From Richelia sinica FACHB-800 (GTDB lineage Bacteria > Cyanobacteriota > Cyanobacteriia > Cyanobacteriales > Nostocaceae): a stretch of DNA of 64,000 nucleotides. The notes below the pieces were generated by a model. That model saw only the letters and a list, made by a program, of their open reading frames with translations, did no database searches and was not told the DNA's origin. The stretch lies in assembly GCF_014698825.1 (NCBI RefSeq), contig NZ_JACJTT010000022.1, positions 24,798 through 88,797 of the forward strand, read 5' to 3'. A program made the position numbers and the translations under genes. How positions within the stretch are numbered: the stretch's first letter is position 1; every line of letters begins with the position of its first letter. This document shows, piece by piece, positions 46,537 through 57,241 of the stretch.

Positions 46537-48381
46537 TTACTGTGCTGGGCTGTGAGCGTAGCTTTGCTGTCCTTGGGAGTTATAAATCACCAAAGGTAAG
46601 CGGGCATTATCACTAATCACCATCAGAGCACTTTGTAAGCTTTGGTAGTGATTAGACATTTGCGCCTGATTACTTGCCAATACCTGCTCATACTGGGGAG
46701 TTAAACGCACAGTAATACCTGAAGCCTCGATAGTAAAGGTGCAGAACTTAATACCATTAGTACAAGTGGAACTCAAATCTGCACGGGTTTGGCTGACATT
46801 ATTAGTTAATTGCAGCCTTTCTTTTGCCTGTGTGAGACTAGCTGAATAAGTGTCTATGAGAGGCTGGGCTTGCTTATAGTACAAACTATCTTGGGAAATT
46901 TGTTGCACACTTTGTACAGCCAACTGCCAAGAATTGACTGCTGCTTGCCATTGATTTTGACTTCCATAGGCCTTAGCTTGGTTGGCAGCACTCACAGCTT
47001 GTTGATAGGCCTTTGCCGCTAAGGTTTCTTTGGTCGCACGAGTTCTAGCTTCTATGAGTTTTGGCTGATATTCAGTCAGCAATTTCCTTGCTTCTTCATA
47101 GCCAGAACTAGTTTGGGGAATACTTTTGAGATTATTTACCACAACTTCCCAAGTAGACCTGACTTTTTGCCAATCACTACTAGATTTAGCTGTAGTTTCT
47201 GACTGGGTGGCAGCATTGGCTACGGCTTTCACACTATCTAGTTTCTTCAGCCAAGTTTCTTCTTTGAGTAATTGCTGATTAACTGTTTGTAAATTCTGTT
47301 GATATTCAGGGAGATTGGACTGGGCTAGGGAATAAAGGTCATTATTTGGTTTAATAGTTTCTAAAGGTGTGATTGCTTGTCGCCATAAATCCTGTGTCTT
47401 ACGCAAATCATCTAGACTTTTAACAGGTGCTTCAGTCTTCTTCTTCGCAGCAGTACCTTTTTGTAAGGCATTGACAACTTGGCTAATTTTAGTTGACTGT
47501 CCAGAAAAAGCGGTAATTAGTTCTTGGGCTTCTCCATGACGAGGTGACCAACCAGGAATATTTTGCAAAGCGGAAATAGCATCATCAATTTGTTTCTGGA
47601 CAGCTTGCAATTGCTTCTCTGATTTAGCACCACGGATTAATTTTTGAGATTGACTTTTAATGTTTTCCGCTGTTTGGAATTCCTGACATTCAGAGATGAT
47701 ACAGGCACGAGAGAGAAAATAAGTAGAACCACCACCGAGAACGGCCAAAAGTAAGGCTGCACCCGCTACTGCCTGCAATGGCATAGATGCCCAAATAGGT
47801 TTTTTCTGAGACCCTAAGTCTGAAGAACCAGCAAAGGGGTCAAATTTCTCTTCTTCTGCTTCTATATTCGGCTCTATGCCTATATCGTTTTGAATTTCTA
47901 TGTCATCGATGAAGGAATTGTTTAAAATCGGTTCTTCTATTGGCGTGTTAAAAGGATCATCAGTAATTGGTATATCTGGATCTGCATCTCCTACTGAAGG
48001 AATCTCAAAGGGTGACAAAATAACTTCTTGTGCTTCTATTTCCGGCTCAATGTCCGTTTCTTCTTGAATTAACGTTTTAGGAACTTGTAAATTTAAAGTT
48101 TGTTTTGCATAAGGTAATTTTTCTCCCACGGCACGGATAAAGCATTGTGCCTGTTGTCCTTGGTAATAAAATTGCCACTGTAGTCCTTGCTCCACAATCG
48201 CGAAGATGGTATCAGTATCTGATGACACACCGGGTGGGTGTTGAACTAACACCATCAGTTCATCATTTTTGACTACACACTTGACTTGAAAGTTTTCCGT
48301 ACCCGGAACGTCTGCTAGTAACCGTTCCTGCAAAGTTTCTGCTAAAAGCTGTATATCTTCTTGCTGGCCTGCTAATGTCAT
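46537..48381 (-). CDS. Conserved-type coiled-coil membrane protein (614 aa)
   Basis: Residues 1-100 form a small folded domain (LLAETLQERLLADVPG, then VLVQHPPGV), followed by an acidic linker rich in Glu/Asp/Pro (about 115-190), one membrane helix (LQAVAGAALLLAVLGGGSTY) and a long extracytoplasmic part of helices with regular W and Q spacing (for example WQAAVNSWQLAVQSV), read as a coiled coil or repeated three-helix units. Four Cys in the C-terminal half (RACIISEC, STCTNGIKFC) may pair. I do not know its function; it converges with aroE. Confidence 0.65.
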   Translation of the reverse strand: MTLAGQQEDIQLLAETLQERLLADVPGTENFQVKCVVKNDELMVLVQHPPGVSSDTDTIFAIVEQGLQWQFYYQGQQAQCFIRAVGEKLPYAKQTLNLQVPKTLIQEETDIEPEIEAQEVILSPFEIPSVGDADPDIPITDDPFNTPIEEPILNNSFIDDIEIQNDIGIEPNIEAEEEKFDPFAGSSDLGSQKKPIWASMPLQAVAGAALLLAVLGGGSTYFLSRACIISECQEFQTAENIKSQSQKLIRGAKSEKQLQAVQKQIDDAISALQNIPGWSPRHGEAQELITAFSGQSTKISQVVNALQKGTAAKKKTEAPVKSLDDLRKTQDLWRQAITPLETIKPNNDLYSLAQSNLPEYQQNLQTVNQQLLKEETWLKKLDSVKAVANAATQSETTAKSSSDWQKVRSTWEVVVNNLKSIPQTSSGYEEARKLLTEYQPKLIEARTRATKETLAAKAYQQAVSAANQAKAYGSQNQWQAAVNSWQLAVQSVQQISQDSLYYKQAQPLIDTYSASLTQAKERLQLTNNVSQTRADLSSTCTNGIKFCTFTIEASGITVRLTPQYEQVLASNQAQMSNHYQSLQSALMVISDNARLPLVIYNSQGQQSYAHSPAQ

Positions 48382-48816
48382 AGAGCCTTACCGCTATTCT
48401 TCTATATAGTTATATAGTCTTATTTTCCACCAATGGAAACAGACAGGAGTGGAATTAGTTGGATTTTAGATATATGGTTTTACTAACTCAATTGAAAACC
48501 TAACTAGAAGATTTTGTAACACAAATTTCGATTTTTCAACAAAAAGACTTATTTATACTACTGTGTGGTTGAGAGTAAAATCTACATCAGTTGTAACTGT
48601 GCTGTACTAAGGTATAGGGATGAAAAGATTTGATACAGGCACAAGGGAATGCTAGTCAGCTTTTTGCCCCTTCTGCTGAATTAGATAAAATTAATTTGTG
48701 CAAAATAAACTTTTATAGCGAAGTAGAACCGAGATTTTCCCACTCAGATGCTGTGTAAAGTCTATGACAGCATCATGAGGAGCAGTTTTTGATTTGTCAA
48801 TACAAGGTGTATTTTG
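48382..48816. other. Intergenic region between divergent genes
   Basis: This gap holds the promoters of the coiled-coil gene (minus) and the SucC-like gene (plus). I see no RNA gene, repeat or recognisable operator. Confidence 0.4.
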
Positions 48817-50040
48817 ATGGATTTATTGGAGTACCAAGTAAAGGAATGGTTTGGGCAGATGGGTATCCCCGTATTACCATCCCAACGAATTGACCATCCG
48901 ACAGATTTAAAAAGATTGAAAATTCGCTACCCGATTGTCCTGAAATCCCAAGTACACGCGGTGGAAAGGGCGAAAGTGGGTGGCGTGAGAATTGTGGAAA
49001 CTACAATTGATGCGATCGCAGCGGCCCAAAATATCTTTAATTTACCAATTTGGGGAGAACTACCGGAAGTATTATTGGCAGAATCTAAGTATGATGCCAA
49101 GGAGGAATTTTACTTAGCTGTAGTTTTAGATACTGCCCTTTGCCGTCCCGTGTTGTTGGGGTGCAAAGACCCAGACTTAGATGGGGATTCAGCTGAGGAG
49201 AAAATGCAACATGTAGTTGTAGATCAAGAATTTTCTCCCTTTTATGCCCGCAGACTCGCTTTAAAAATGGGTTTACAGGGTGAACTGATCCAGTCGGTCA
49301 GTGATGTAGTAGAAAAAATGTACCAGTTATTTATTCAAAAAGATTTGGATTTAGTCGAGATTCATCCCTTAGCCATTAATACTGCTGGTCAAATTATGGC
49401 TCTCAATGGTCAAGTGAGGGTCAATGAAAGGGCAATTAACCGGCACCCAGAAATTGCCAAAATGGCCAATAAAATGGTCGGCCGTTCCCATTTTGCCAAT
49501 GGTAATGGCAGTTTAGACAAATTGGATCACCTAGAACAAGATGGACAGATAGCAATTCTGGGCAATGGTACAGGTTCAGTTTTGACCATGTTGGATTTAG
49601 TTACCTATGCAGGTGGTCAAATCAGTACAGCTTTAAACTTACGCCATTCCTTTCTCACGGACACATTACCAACCACATTTGGCGATCGCTTGGCGAAAAG
49701 TCTGAAAACCTTAGCTAATGACAAAAATACACAAGTGATTCTATTGAACTTTTTGGGGACAGTACCTCAAGCATCAGAGGCATTAGATATCATTAGTAAA
49801 TTTCTGGAGTTAGATACTACTACACAGACAAATATTTCTCGCTCTAATGGTAACAGAATTAGGTATGAAGAACATTTTCCTCGGTTAGTGTTACGGTTAG
49901 CTGGCTCAGATTTTAATAGTTATAAAAAACATTTGGCAACTCTCAAAACTGCTAAAGATACACTAATTATTGTGGAAAATTTAGATGAAGCGGTAACAGA
50001 AGCGGTGCGTTTAGCTAAGTTGCCAGCCTACAGAAAGTAA
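48817..50040 (+). CDS. Succinyl-CoA ligase beta-like ATP-grasp subunit with altered active site
   Basis: The 407-residue protein follows SucC from end to end (MDLLEYQVKEWFGQMGIPV, then IVLKSQVHA). Compared with E. coli SucC, the Gly-rich ATP loop GGRGKAGG reads VERAKVGG, the metal ligands Asn199 and Asp213 correspond to His183 (EIHPL) and Asn197 (ALNGQ), and the later GGIVRCD reads GTVPQAS. It is followed by a SucD-like partner in the same operon. The fold is clear; activity as a normal succinyl-CoA synthetase is doubtful. ATG 48817 follows AAGGTG. Confidence 0.8.
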   Translation: MDLLEYQVKEWFGQMGIPVLPSQRIDHPTDLKRLKIRYPIVLKSQVHAVERAKVGGVRIVETTIDAIAAAQNIFNLPIWGELPEVLLAESKYDAKEEFYLAVVLDTALCRPVLLGCKDPDLDGDSAEEKMQHVVVDQEFSPFYARRLALKMGLQGELIQSVSDVVEKMYQLFIQKDLDLVEIHPLAINTAGQIMALNGQVRVNERAINRHPEIAKMANKMVGRSHFANGNGSLDKLDHLEQDGQIAILGNGTGSVLTMLDLVTYAGGQISTALNLRHSFLTDTLPTTFGDRLAKSLKTLANDKNTQVILLNFLGTVPQASEALDIISKFLELDTTTQTNISRSNGNRIRYEEHFPRLVLRLAGSDFNSYKKHLATLKTAKDTLIIVENLDEAVTEAVRLAKLPAYRK

Positions 50041-50104
50041 AAATTGTAATATTTAATTTCACCAGATGTCTAATCTAAAATCCCAAATCTGATGACCAAT
50101 TTTT

Positions 50105-51001
50105 ATGAATTTAACTTCAAACAGTAAGGTTTTAATTCAAGGCTTTTCGGAATTCATGTCCACCACTCATATTACTCAAATGAAAGCCTATGGCACGAAT
50201 TTGGTGGCTGGTGTGAGTCCAGGAAGTGGGGGCAAAAAAATCTACAATTTGCCAGTATTTGACTTAGTAGAGGAAGTAGTAAAGGAATTTGGGCCCATTG
50301 ATACCACAATTATCTGTGTCCATCCTTACCAAGTGTTAGACGCAGCCTTAGAAGCGATCGCATCACAAATTCAACAGATCATCATTATCTCCGCTGGGGT
50401 TCCGCCATTGGATATGGTGCAACTACTGAGGAAAACAGAAGCCTGTGAAACTTTGGTAGTAGGCCCCAATAGTCCGGGAATTATTGTCCCTGGACAAATT
50501 CTCTTGGGAACTCAACCCAGCGAATTTTATACCCCTGGTTCCGTAGGCATTGTCAGTCGTAGTAGCACCCTCACCTATGAGGTAGCATGGGAACTCACCA
50601 AAGCTGGCTTAGGACAATCAATTAGTGTCAGTATTGGTAGTGATGCAATTGTTGGCTCATCCTTCCTCCAATGGTTACAGATACTGGATGAAGACGAAAG
50701 CACAGAGGCAATAGTCTTAGTTGGTCAACCAGGAGGAGGCAGCGAAGAAGCCGCAGCCCAATATATCGCCGAAACCATAGATAAACCTGTGATTGCCTAT
50801 ATTGCAGGTAGACACGCACCACCAGCCAAACATTGGCGACAAACAGGAACCTTAGCCACAGTAGTGGGTAGAGAGCAAAATTTTGGCACAGCCCAAAACA
50901 AAGTTGCTGCCTTTGCCGCAGCCGGAGTCCCAGTAGCTGATCGCCCTTCCCAAATTCCCGAATTACTCAAACAAGCGATCGCTCAAGGAGTAGGAGTATA
51001 G
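50105..51001 (+). CDS. Succinyl-CoA ligase alpha-like subunit lacking the catalytic histidine
   Basis: The 298-residue protein aligns without gaps to SucD: VLIQGFSEFMSTTHITQMKA, GVSPGSGGKKIYNLPVFD, GPNSPGIIVPG and VGIVSRSSTLTYEVAWELT. At the position of the phosphorylated His246 it has Gln246 (AKHWRQTGTL against GKRMGHAGAI of E. coli), Glu208 is Gln208 (GQPGG), and Cys123 is Ser123. It is 64 bases after the beta-like gene. It keeps the CoA-binding fold but cannot form the normal phosphohistidine, so a different reaction or a regulatory role is inferred. Confidence 0.82.
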   Translation: MNLTSNSKVLIQGFSEFMSTTHITQMKAYGTNLVAGVSPGSGGKKIYNLPVFDLVEEVVKEFGPIDTTIICVHPYQVLDAALEAIASQIQQIIIISAGVPPLDMVQLLRKTEACETLVVGPNSPGIIVPGQILLGTQPSEFYTPGSVGIVSRSSTLTYEVAWELTKAGLGQSISVSIGSDAIVGSSFLQWLQILDEDESTEAIVLVGQPGGGSEEAAAQYIAETIDKPVIAYIAGRHAPPAKHWRQTGTLATVVGREQNFGTAQNKVAAFAAAGVPVADRPSQIPELLKQAIAQGVGV

Positions 51002-51050
51002 GGCGCATATCTTCTTTTGCCTCCCCCTCTCCCCCTCTTCTCCTCTCTTT

Positions 51051-51081
51051 CTGTCACCTGTCACCTGTCACCTGTCACCTG
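51051..51081. repeat. STRR heptamer array (GTCACCT x4)
   Basis: Four GTCACCT units in tandem. The array reaches into the 3' end of the TPR gene on the minus strand, whose last codons and TGA stop are made of repeat sequence. Confidence 0.85.
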
Positions 51082-52913
51082 CTATACTTCTCTAACAACT
51101 GGGGAATATAATCATATCCATCTACGCCAATAATAGAAATTATTTTCGGGCGGTTTTGTTGCAGCAGAATTTGAAATTTATCTTCCCCTAGTTGTCCTTT
51201 GAGAATAGTTAATAAACCGGCAGCTTGTCGCCATTCTTGAGAGGCGATTTGCTCTAGTAAATACATGCCTAAACTGCCTGTATACACTGCTTTTTCGTGA
51301 TTCTGTAAACTGTAGTTAGCTTCAGCTAAATAGGCTAAATTTCTCCCTTGTAAATATAAATCGCCGGAAACTTGAGCAGTTTTAAAGCCATCTTCTAAAT
51401 ATTTAATGGCTGCGGCAGCTTGATTAGTAACTAAATAGGCTATACCTAAACTACTAAAACATAAAGCTTTACTTTGAATATCACCTAATTTTTCTGAAAG
51501 TCTCAGCCCTTGTTCGAGATAGTTAATTGCTGATTCATAAACTTCTGGTTCGATGTGTTCCTGCTGCTGTGCTTGCATAACTTCACTGTAGCCATAGTTA
51601 ACTAAGGCATTGGCTTCTCCGGTGTAATCACCGACTTGTCTACTTAAAATTAATGCCCTTTGACTATAGTTAATGGCCTCAGCATAGTTTTTCTCTTGGA
51701 CATAGGTACGGCTGAGGTGATTCAGATTGGCGATTTCACAGGGGCGATCGCTTGCTGTTCTGGCAATTTCTAAGGCTTGGAGGTGAAACTTAATAGAACG
51801 GGAATATCTGCCTAAAGCCCGTTGGGAATAACCTAAAAGAGTTAAAATTCTCGCTTTTTCTTGTGTTCCCTCCACGGGACGCAGGGGTTCATCTAAATAA
51901 TCTAGGGCATCCCGTAAATAACTACCGGAAAAGGAAGCGAATAAGCCACCATAGAGGGGAAAGTAGGGACGTTGGGCAAAGGTGCGGAGAATTTGCAGCA
52001 TAATTTGGGATGCACCATTGCTGTAGGCAGTTACCTGACCATGAAAAGCACTAGCTAATTGACTCCAAATCACCGCGAAGGTCAAAAAGGTGGAAATTGA
52101 TAACTTGGGCCCAGCTTGGACATCATAAGCTTGTTGGTCAAACCAATTCACTAAGCCCCGTTGGAGAAATTGCACGACTATGGTTAACTCCACCCAGTTA
52201 CTCAAGGTCATGCTGGGATATGCTTGGGCAAACTCACTGATGGATTTCTCCATAGCTAAGGTACGGAAAAAGCTTTGTACAACTTCGCTTTTCACTACCT
52301 TGGCCCAACTAGCCCAAGGCCCCCGTTCTCCGGGTACTCCACCAAAACCCAAGCTTTGCTTTTGTTCGTACATCCAACTGAGGAGATTTTCTTGGATGTT
52401 TTGCCAAGCACTAATTCCACGTGTGATACCGTCACCAATTTCTTGAAAATCGGAGTTAGCACTGGCAAATACTTGTAGAGATTTAGCTAACTGTTGGAGT
52501 TGGGATAAATTTAAGGGATATTTTTGATTAGGGTCGGTAACTCTGAGAAAAGCAACTAACCGCTCATCAGCTGTAGATGTAGTAATTTGTTGTACTGCTT
52601 GAACGATCGCTTCCGTGGCTTTATTTTGTTCTTGCCAGCGTTGCCATTGCGTTTGAACAGTTTTGATAGCCCGTAAACTGCGCGTAGCTTTGGCTTTTTT
52701 TAATTCATCCTTTTCTGCGTCTACCTGTGCTTGAATCGTATTCAGGCGATCGCTCAAAGCCAACTCAAATACTTCTCCTGTCCCGGAAGTAATACCCTTG
52801 AGTAATAGTTGATATACCTGTTCTACAGAGCTAATTTTACCTTTGAGGGTGGTTTCGACAATTTCATCAATTAAAGCGAGATAGCGATCGCGCAAAGACA
52901 CTGAGTCTGACAC
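51075..52913 (-). CDS. TPR-repeat protein (612 aa)
   Basis: The N-terminal 300 residues are helical and Trp/Gln-rich (RAIKTVQTQWQRWQEQNKA), with a conserved-looking central part (FASFSGSYLRDALDYLDEPL). From about residue 350 to 560 tetratricopeptide repeats follow: ARILTLLGYSQRALGRYSRS, IANLNHLSRTYVQEKNYAE, LCFSSLGIAYLVTNQAAAAI and LAYLAEANYSLQNHEKAV. Such proteins assemble complexes; the partner is unknown. The C-terminal two residues and stop derive from an STRR array. Confidence 0.85.
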   Translation of the reverse strand: MSDSVSLRDRYLALIDEIVETTLKGKISSVEQVYQLLLKGITSGTGEVFELALSDRLNTIQAQVDAEKDELKKAKATRSLRAIKTVQTQWQRWQEQNKATEAIVQAVQQITTSTADERLVAFLRVTDPNQKYPLNLSQLQQLAKSLQVFASANSDFQEIGDGITRGISAWQNIQENLLSWMYEQKQSLGFGGVPGERGPWASWAKVVKSEVVQSFFRTLAMEKSISEFAQAYPSMTLSNWVELTIVVQFLQRGLVNWFDQQAYDVQAGPKLSISTFLTFAVIWSQLASAFHGQVTAYSNGASQIMLQILRTFAQRPYFPLYGGLFASFSGSYLRDALDYLDEPLRPVEGTQEKARILTLLGYSQRALGRYSRSIKFHLQALEIARTASDRPCEIANLNHLSRTYVQEKNYAEAINYSQRALILSRQVGDYTGEANALVNYGYSEVMQAQQQEHIEPEVYESAINYLEQGLRLSEKLGDIQSKALCFSSLGIAYLVTNQAAAAIKYLEDGFKTAQVSGDLYLQGRNLAYLAEANYSLQNHEKAVYTGSLGMYLLEQIASQEWRQAAGLLTILKGQLGEDKFQILLQQNRPKIISIIGVDGYDYIPQLLEKYSR

Positions 52914-53019
52914 AGTAGCTACTAGAAAACATCACGACAATTGTAATTCTAGACTGAGCCAAAGGGGAGATGGTAATGCTCTCACTCCCCTATCAAGGTG
53001 GAGAGTGAGAAGGATTAAA

Positions 53020-54492
53020 CTAACTCAGCACCCAATGGACTAAGGTGCGGACACCAAAGCCGGTAGCCCCAGCACTGTGATAGCCGTTGTCCTTATCTGC
53101 CCATACTGGTCCAGCAATATCTAAATGGGCCCAAGGTGTGGATTTGACAAATTGTTTGAGAAATAAGGCTGCGGTGATGGAACCACCATAACGGGGGCCT
53201 GTATTTTTCATATCAGCAATGCCAGACTTTAGCCCGTCAAAATATTTTTCTTCCATCGGCAAGCGCCAAATTTTCTCACCGGCATTTTCTGCTGCTTGTT
53301 CCAATTGGGAGACTAAAGCATCATCTTGGCTAAATAAACCAGCGATATCATCACCTAAAGCCACAACACAAGCGCCTGTGAGGGTAGCTAAATCGACGAT
53401 CGCATCTAGTTCCAATTTATCCGTATATACCAAGGCATCAGCCAAGGTTAAACGTCCCTCAGCGTCGGTGTTATTCACTTCGATGGTTTTGCCATTGGAG
53501 GCAGTGAGAATATCACCAGGACGCATAGCGCGACCGCTAATCATGTTTTCTGTGACGGCAGAAATAAAGTGAACTTCTACATCTGGCTTGAGTTGACCAA
53601 TAGCTTTAGCTGCACCCAGAGTAGCCGCAGCACCACCCATGTCCATTTTCATGGTTTCAATACCACTACCTGCGCCTTTGATATTGAGTCCACCTGAATC
53701 AAAGGTTAAACCTTTACCAATAATGGCCACTTTGCGCTTGGGTGTGGTTTGGGGTTTGTAGATGAGGTGAATAAATTTCGGAGGTAAATCAGAAGCTTGG
53801 GCCACACCTAAGAATGCACCCATCCCCAACTTTTCACAGTCTTCCTTTTCGAGTATTTGTAACTCTAAACCATGTTCACTAGCGATCGCTTGGGCAGTTT
53901 CTGCCATAGTAATTGGTGTCACTGCATTCGCTGGGGCTGCTACTAACTGCCGTGCCAAAATCACACCAGAAACAATTTGGTTTGCGCGGGTAATAGCTGC
54001 TTCCTGTCCAGCAAATCCCAATAAATCAATGATTTCGATTTCGGGATTCTTATCTTCGACTTCCGATTTAAAGCGAGTATCTTGGTAAAGTGCCAGTTGA
54101 ATTCCTTCTGCTATTGCTTGGGCAGCAGCAGTCGGGTCATTATTGACGACTGGTAAACTAATACCCAAAGTTTTGGTTTTTTGCTTTTTCGCAGTCCGCG
54201 CCACTGTAGCTGCTACACGACGTAAAGTTTCTAACTTTAGCGCCTCTGGTTTACCCAAGCCCACCAAAATTACCTTTTTTACATTTTTGGCAGCCCCAAC
54301 CCGTGCCACAATGGTGCTATTGGTTTTACCTGTAAATTCTTCTTCCGCAATCAATTCTTTTAACAGCCCGGTGAATTTTTCATCTAAAGCTGCTAAATCA
54401 CCAGTTAATTCTACTGCGTCTTCAAATAAACCAATTGCTAAGGTATCACCAGTCCAGTCTAGTAAAGGCGTATCCGTAGGTTGAATCGTCAT
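53020..54492 (-). CDS. pepA: Leucyl aminopeptidase
   Basis: A 490-residue M17 metallopeptidase that trims N-terminal residues from peptides. The two-zinc site is in [16 protein letters not shown] and [15 protein letters not shown], with the signature [14 protein letters not shown]; the N-terminal macro-like domain occupies about 1-160. It forms hexamers. It lies 97 bases from the next P450 gene on the same strand, too far for tight coupling. Confidence 0.96.
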   Translation of the reverse strand: MTIQPTDTPLLDWTGDTLAIGLFEDAVELTGDLAALDEKFTGLLKELIAEEEFTGKTNSTIVARVGAAKNVKKVILVGLGKPEALKLETLRRVAATVARTAKKQKTKTLGISLPVVNNDPTAAAQAIAEGIQLALYQDTRFKSEVEDKNPEIEIIDLLGFAGQEAAITRANQIVSGVILARQLVAAPANAVTPITMAETAQAIASEHGLELQILEKEDCEKLGMGAFLGVAQASDLPPKFIHLIYKPQTTPKRKVAIIGKGLTFDSGGLNIKGAGSGIETMKMDMGGAAATLGAAKAIGQLKPDVEVHFISAVTENMISGRAMRPGDILTASNGKTIEVNNTDAEGRLTLADALVYTDKLELDAIVDLATLTGACVVALGDDIAGLFSQDDALVSQLEQAAENAGEKIWRLPMEEKYFDGLKSGIADMKNTGPRYGGSITAALFLKQFVKSTPWAHLDIAGPVWADKDNGYHSAGATGFGVRTLVHWVLS

Positions 54493-54589
54493 TTTGGTAA
54501 GTTTGTCGTAAGAACCTTCTTTTCTTGTACCAGTATTGCTTATCTTCTCTAAAATTTCCCCTTCAGGAAGTAGGGGACAGGTGATGGCC

Positions 54590-55948
54590 TTACGCTATAC
54601 TCTTCACGGGTCGTTTACCAGTGGCAATCAGCCATTTAGTATCGGTGGGGCCTAAGGTGACACCACGACGTTGAGGGACAACAGGAACATGATCAACTAA
54701 AGTTAAATCTAGTTGAGATAATATCGTGGCCAATACCAACTTCATTTCAAATAATGCAAAGGACATCCCTAAACAGCGACGGTTGCCACCACCAAAGGGT
54801 AAATATTCATAAGGTGAATACTGTTTTTCTAAAAAGCGTTCTGGCTTAAATTCCTGGGGTTGGGGATATAAATCTGGGCGACGATGGGTTAAATATATAC
54901 AGGCTACTAATAATGACCCGGCTGGCAATTCGTAATCCATGACTTTAAAGGATGATTGCACAATCCGCGGTAAAGTAATCATCCCAATGGGATAAATTCG
55001 CAGGGTTTCTTGACAAACTGCGCTGAGATAGGGCAACCGAAAAACCTCATTACTATCTGGTTTTTCGCCTAAGGTGTCTAACTCAGATATCAGCTTTTCT
55101 TTCACATTTGGTAAGCGATGAATCCAATATAATGCCCAGGCTAAAGCTGAGGCTGTGGTTTCATGACCAGCTACTAACAAAGTCATTAATTCATCGCGTA
55201 ATTCTATATCCGTCATCGGTTCGCCATTTTCGTCTCGTGCTGACATCATCAGGGATAAAATATCATGGCGAGATGGGTCAGGATGATTTTTACGTTCTTG
55301 GATTTCTGCAAACAGTAATTCATAAATTTGTTGTCTTTTATTGAGAAAAATTCCCCAAGGACTCCATTTACCTAAATCAACTTGTAGTCCAGGTAAAAAA
55401 CTGATAGCTGAACGCCAAGGAGAACTAGATAAATCTAAGATGGCATACAGCAGTGATTCCAGTTTAGAAAATTTTTCCCCTGTATTGATACCAAATACAG
55501 CTTTAAGTATGACTTTGAGGGAAATTTCCTGCATCGCTGACCGCACAGCAAATGGTTGATTAAATTGCCATTTGCTAATGACTTCACGGGTAATATCTGT
55601 GATAATTTCTCCATAAGCCTTCATGCGATCGCCATAAAAAGGCGGTGTTAATAATCTACGCTGGCTTTGATGGGATGCCCCACTCAGTAACAGTAGAGAA
55701 TTTTGCCCTACCAATGGTTGTAAAAGTTGGCTGGAACCCCTAGCATCTAGCTGTTGTAATGAAGAAGTAAAAATATCTTGAATGGCTTGGGGGTTACTCA
55801 CAAATACAATGGGCTGCTTGTTAGTTAACCATAAGGTAAAACAATCACCATTTTCTTTTGCTGATGTTTCCATCAGTTGTAAAGGATTAAAAATCCACTT
55901 GATCAATTGTAGAAATTTGGGAATAGATGGGCCGGGTGGGAGTTGCAT
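54590..55948 (-). CDS. Cytochrome P450 (CYP110-like)
   Basis: A 452-residue P450 with the oxygen-activating helix [15 protein letters not shown], the ETLR Lys/Glu pair ([11 protein letters not shown]) and the heme-thiolate loop [13 protein letters not shown] with Cys392. The N-terminus [18 protein letters not shown] and overall sequence match the CYP110 family, which is restricted to cyanobacteria and oxidises fatty acids and alkanes or terpenes in tested members. No redox partner gene is adjacent. Confidence 0.9.
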   Translation of the reverse strand: MQLPPGPSIPKFLQLIKWIFNPLQLMETSAKENGDCFTLWLTNKQPIVFVSNPQAIQDIFTSSLQQLDARGSSQLLQPLVGQNSLLLLSGASHQSQRRLLTPPFYGDRMKAYGEIITDITREVISKWQFNQPFAVRSAMQEISLKVILKAVFGINTGEKFSKLESLLYAILDLSSSPWRSAISFLPGLQVDLGKWSPWGIFLNKRQQIYELLFAEIQERKNHPDPSRHDILSLMMSARDENGEPMTDIELRDELMTLLVAGHETTASALAWALYWIHRLPNVKEKLISELDTLGEKPDSNEVFRLPYLSAVCQETLRIYPIGMITLPRIVQSSFKVMDYELPAGSLLVACIYLTHRRPDLYPQPQEFKPERFLEKQYSPYEYLPFGGGNRRCLGMSFALFEMKLVLATILSQLDLTLVDHVPVVPQRRGVTLGPTDTKWLIATGKRPVKSIA

Positions 55949-56063
55949 AAGTAGGATAATGGTAATTTATTGTTTAACTAAGCTAACAAACATCAGCTTT
56001 AATGCAAAATATTTTTCTGGGATATTGGCAGAAAATCGGGAATTTAGGATAAAAATGACAATC

Positions 56064-57164
56064 TTATAAGGTGAGCCAATGGGAATTGATTTTTATTCCT
56101 CTAGAGTCCATTACTTGTGTAAATAAATTCGTACTCAGGGCAGCTTCTACGGGAAATACTCCCGGTTTTTGCAGTTTACCCTCTAAGATGAGTTGAGCAA
56201 TACTACCTGTGCCTAAACCAGTTGCTACAGTTGTATTATTATGTAAAACAGCGGCAGTATAAGCCATTTTTTTATCCTCTTTTATACCTGTGACTTCTGC
56301 GCGGACTGCTACACCAATGCCCGTAAATTGATTGGTAAAATCTGTCATGGTATAACTAACGTGAGATAAAAGTTCAATCATAGAATTTTTTTGGATTAAC
56401 CATTTAGGGAAAATATGAGCGGCCATCCAAGTTAAACGGTTATAAAAATCAGGTAAAGAACCGAATTTTGTGACGACGGTGTTTATTTCTGGAAAAGATT
56501 TAGGTAAGGTGATAGTTTCTGGCATGTCAAACCAATACACTGCATTGCGTCCATAGGGAGGAGGAAAATTGAGTTCTTCCCTATCAGTGTAAGGTTGAAT
56601 AATTTGCCATTCACCATTAATCCAAGCTGCAAACTGATGCTGTAAACCTAAAAATGTGGTTCGCATCACCGTAATTCCTGCACCACCGGAACCAGAAACT
56701 AAATAACTTAAATGGATTTTTTCCGCTAAATCGAACTGTTCAACTGCTTGGCGCACTAAACTATTAGAAATACCAGGAAAAATGCCTGTATTAATTATCG
56801 CCGTCACTCCAGCATCAGCAGCTTTTTGGCAGAGATTTAAAGCCGCTTGAGTATAGGAACGATGGTCACTGACATCTACATAGTTAATTCCCTTTTCAAT
56901 GCAGATTTCTAATACTTGAGTATCCCGATAGTGAAATGGCCCTGCACAATGTATAACTATAGTAGAGTTAGCGATCGCTTCCCGTAACTTCTCCTCTTCC
57001 TCCAAATCCAATGCCAAAAATCTCACCCTGTCTCCCCCATTGGCATTAGTCACAGGGTCACGTCCAGTAATAGTAATATCCGCCTGTGTATGGGTTACTA
57101 GGTCATTAGTAACTGCACTGCCGATTCTTCCCCTTCCACCCAGAATCAATACACGTTCTGTCAT
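56064..57164 (-). CDS. Saccharopine-dehydrogenase-family reductase
   Basis: A 366-residue protein with an N-terminal Rossmann domain: VLILGGRGRIGSAVTNDL, then VIHCAGPFHYRDTQVLEICI and INYVDVSDHRSYTQAAL. The C-terminal half is a mixed alpha/beta domain with GSGGAGITVMRTTFLGL. The family includes saccharopine reductases and carotenoid- or lipid-related enzymes; the substrate here is not evident. The gene is divergent from the foldback repeat that follows. Confidence 0.8.
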   Translation of the reverse strand: MTERVLILGGRGRIGSAVTNDLVTHTQADITITGRDPVTNANGGDRVRFLALDLEEEEKLREAIANSTIVIHCAGPFHYRDTQVLEICIEKGINYVDVSDHRSYTQAALNLCQKAADAGVTAIINTGIFPGISNSLVRQAVEQFDLAEKIHLSYLVSGSGGAGITVMRTTFLGLQHQFAAWINGEWQIIQPYTDREELNFPPPYGRNAVYWFDMPETITLPKSFPEINTVVTKFGSLPDFYNRLTWMAAHIFPKWLIQKNSMIELLSHVSYTMTDFTNQFTGIGVAVRAEVTGIKEDKKMAYTAAVLHNNTTVATGLGTGSIAQLILEGKLQKPGVFPVEAALSTNLFTQVMDSRGIKINSHWLTL

Positions 57165-57241
57165 GACTTTGTTGAGGCAACATTACCTTTATTTGACCAG
57201 TGTTTTGCCTCCTTTGTCATCGGTTGTAAGTCAGACAAAAG

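Noticed and set aside
51051..51081. CRISPR-like array
   Set aside because: Units are seven bases with no spacers; it is an STRR array.
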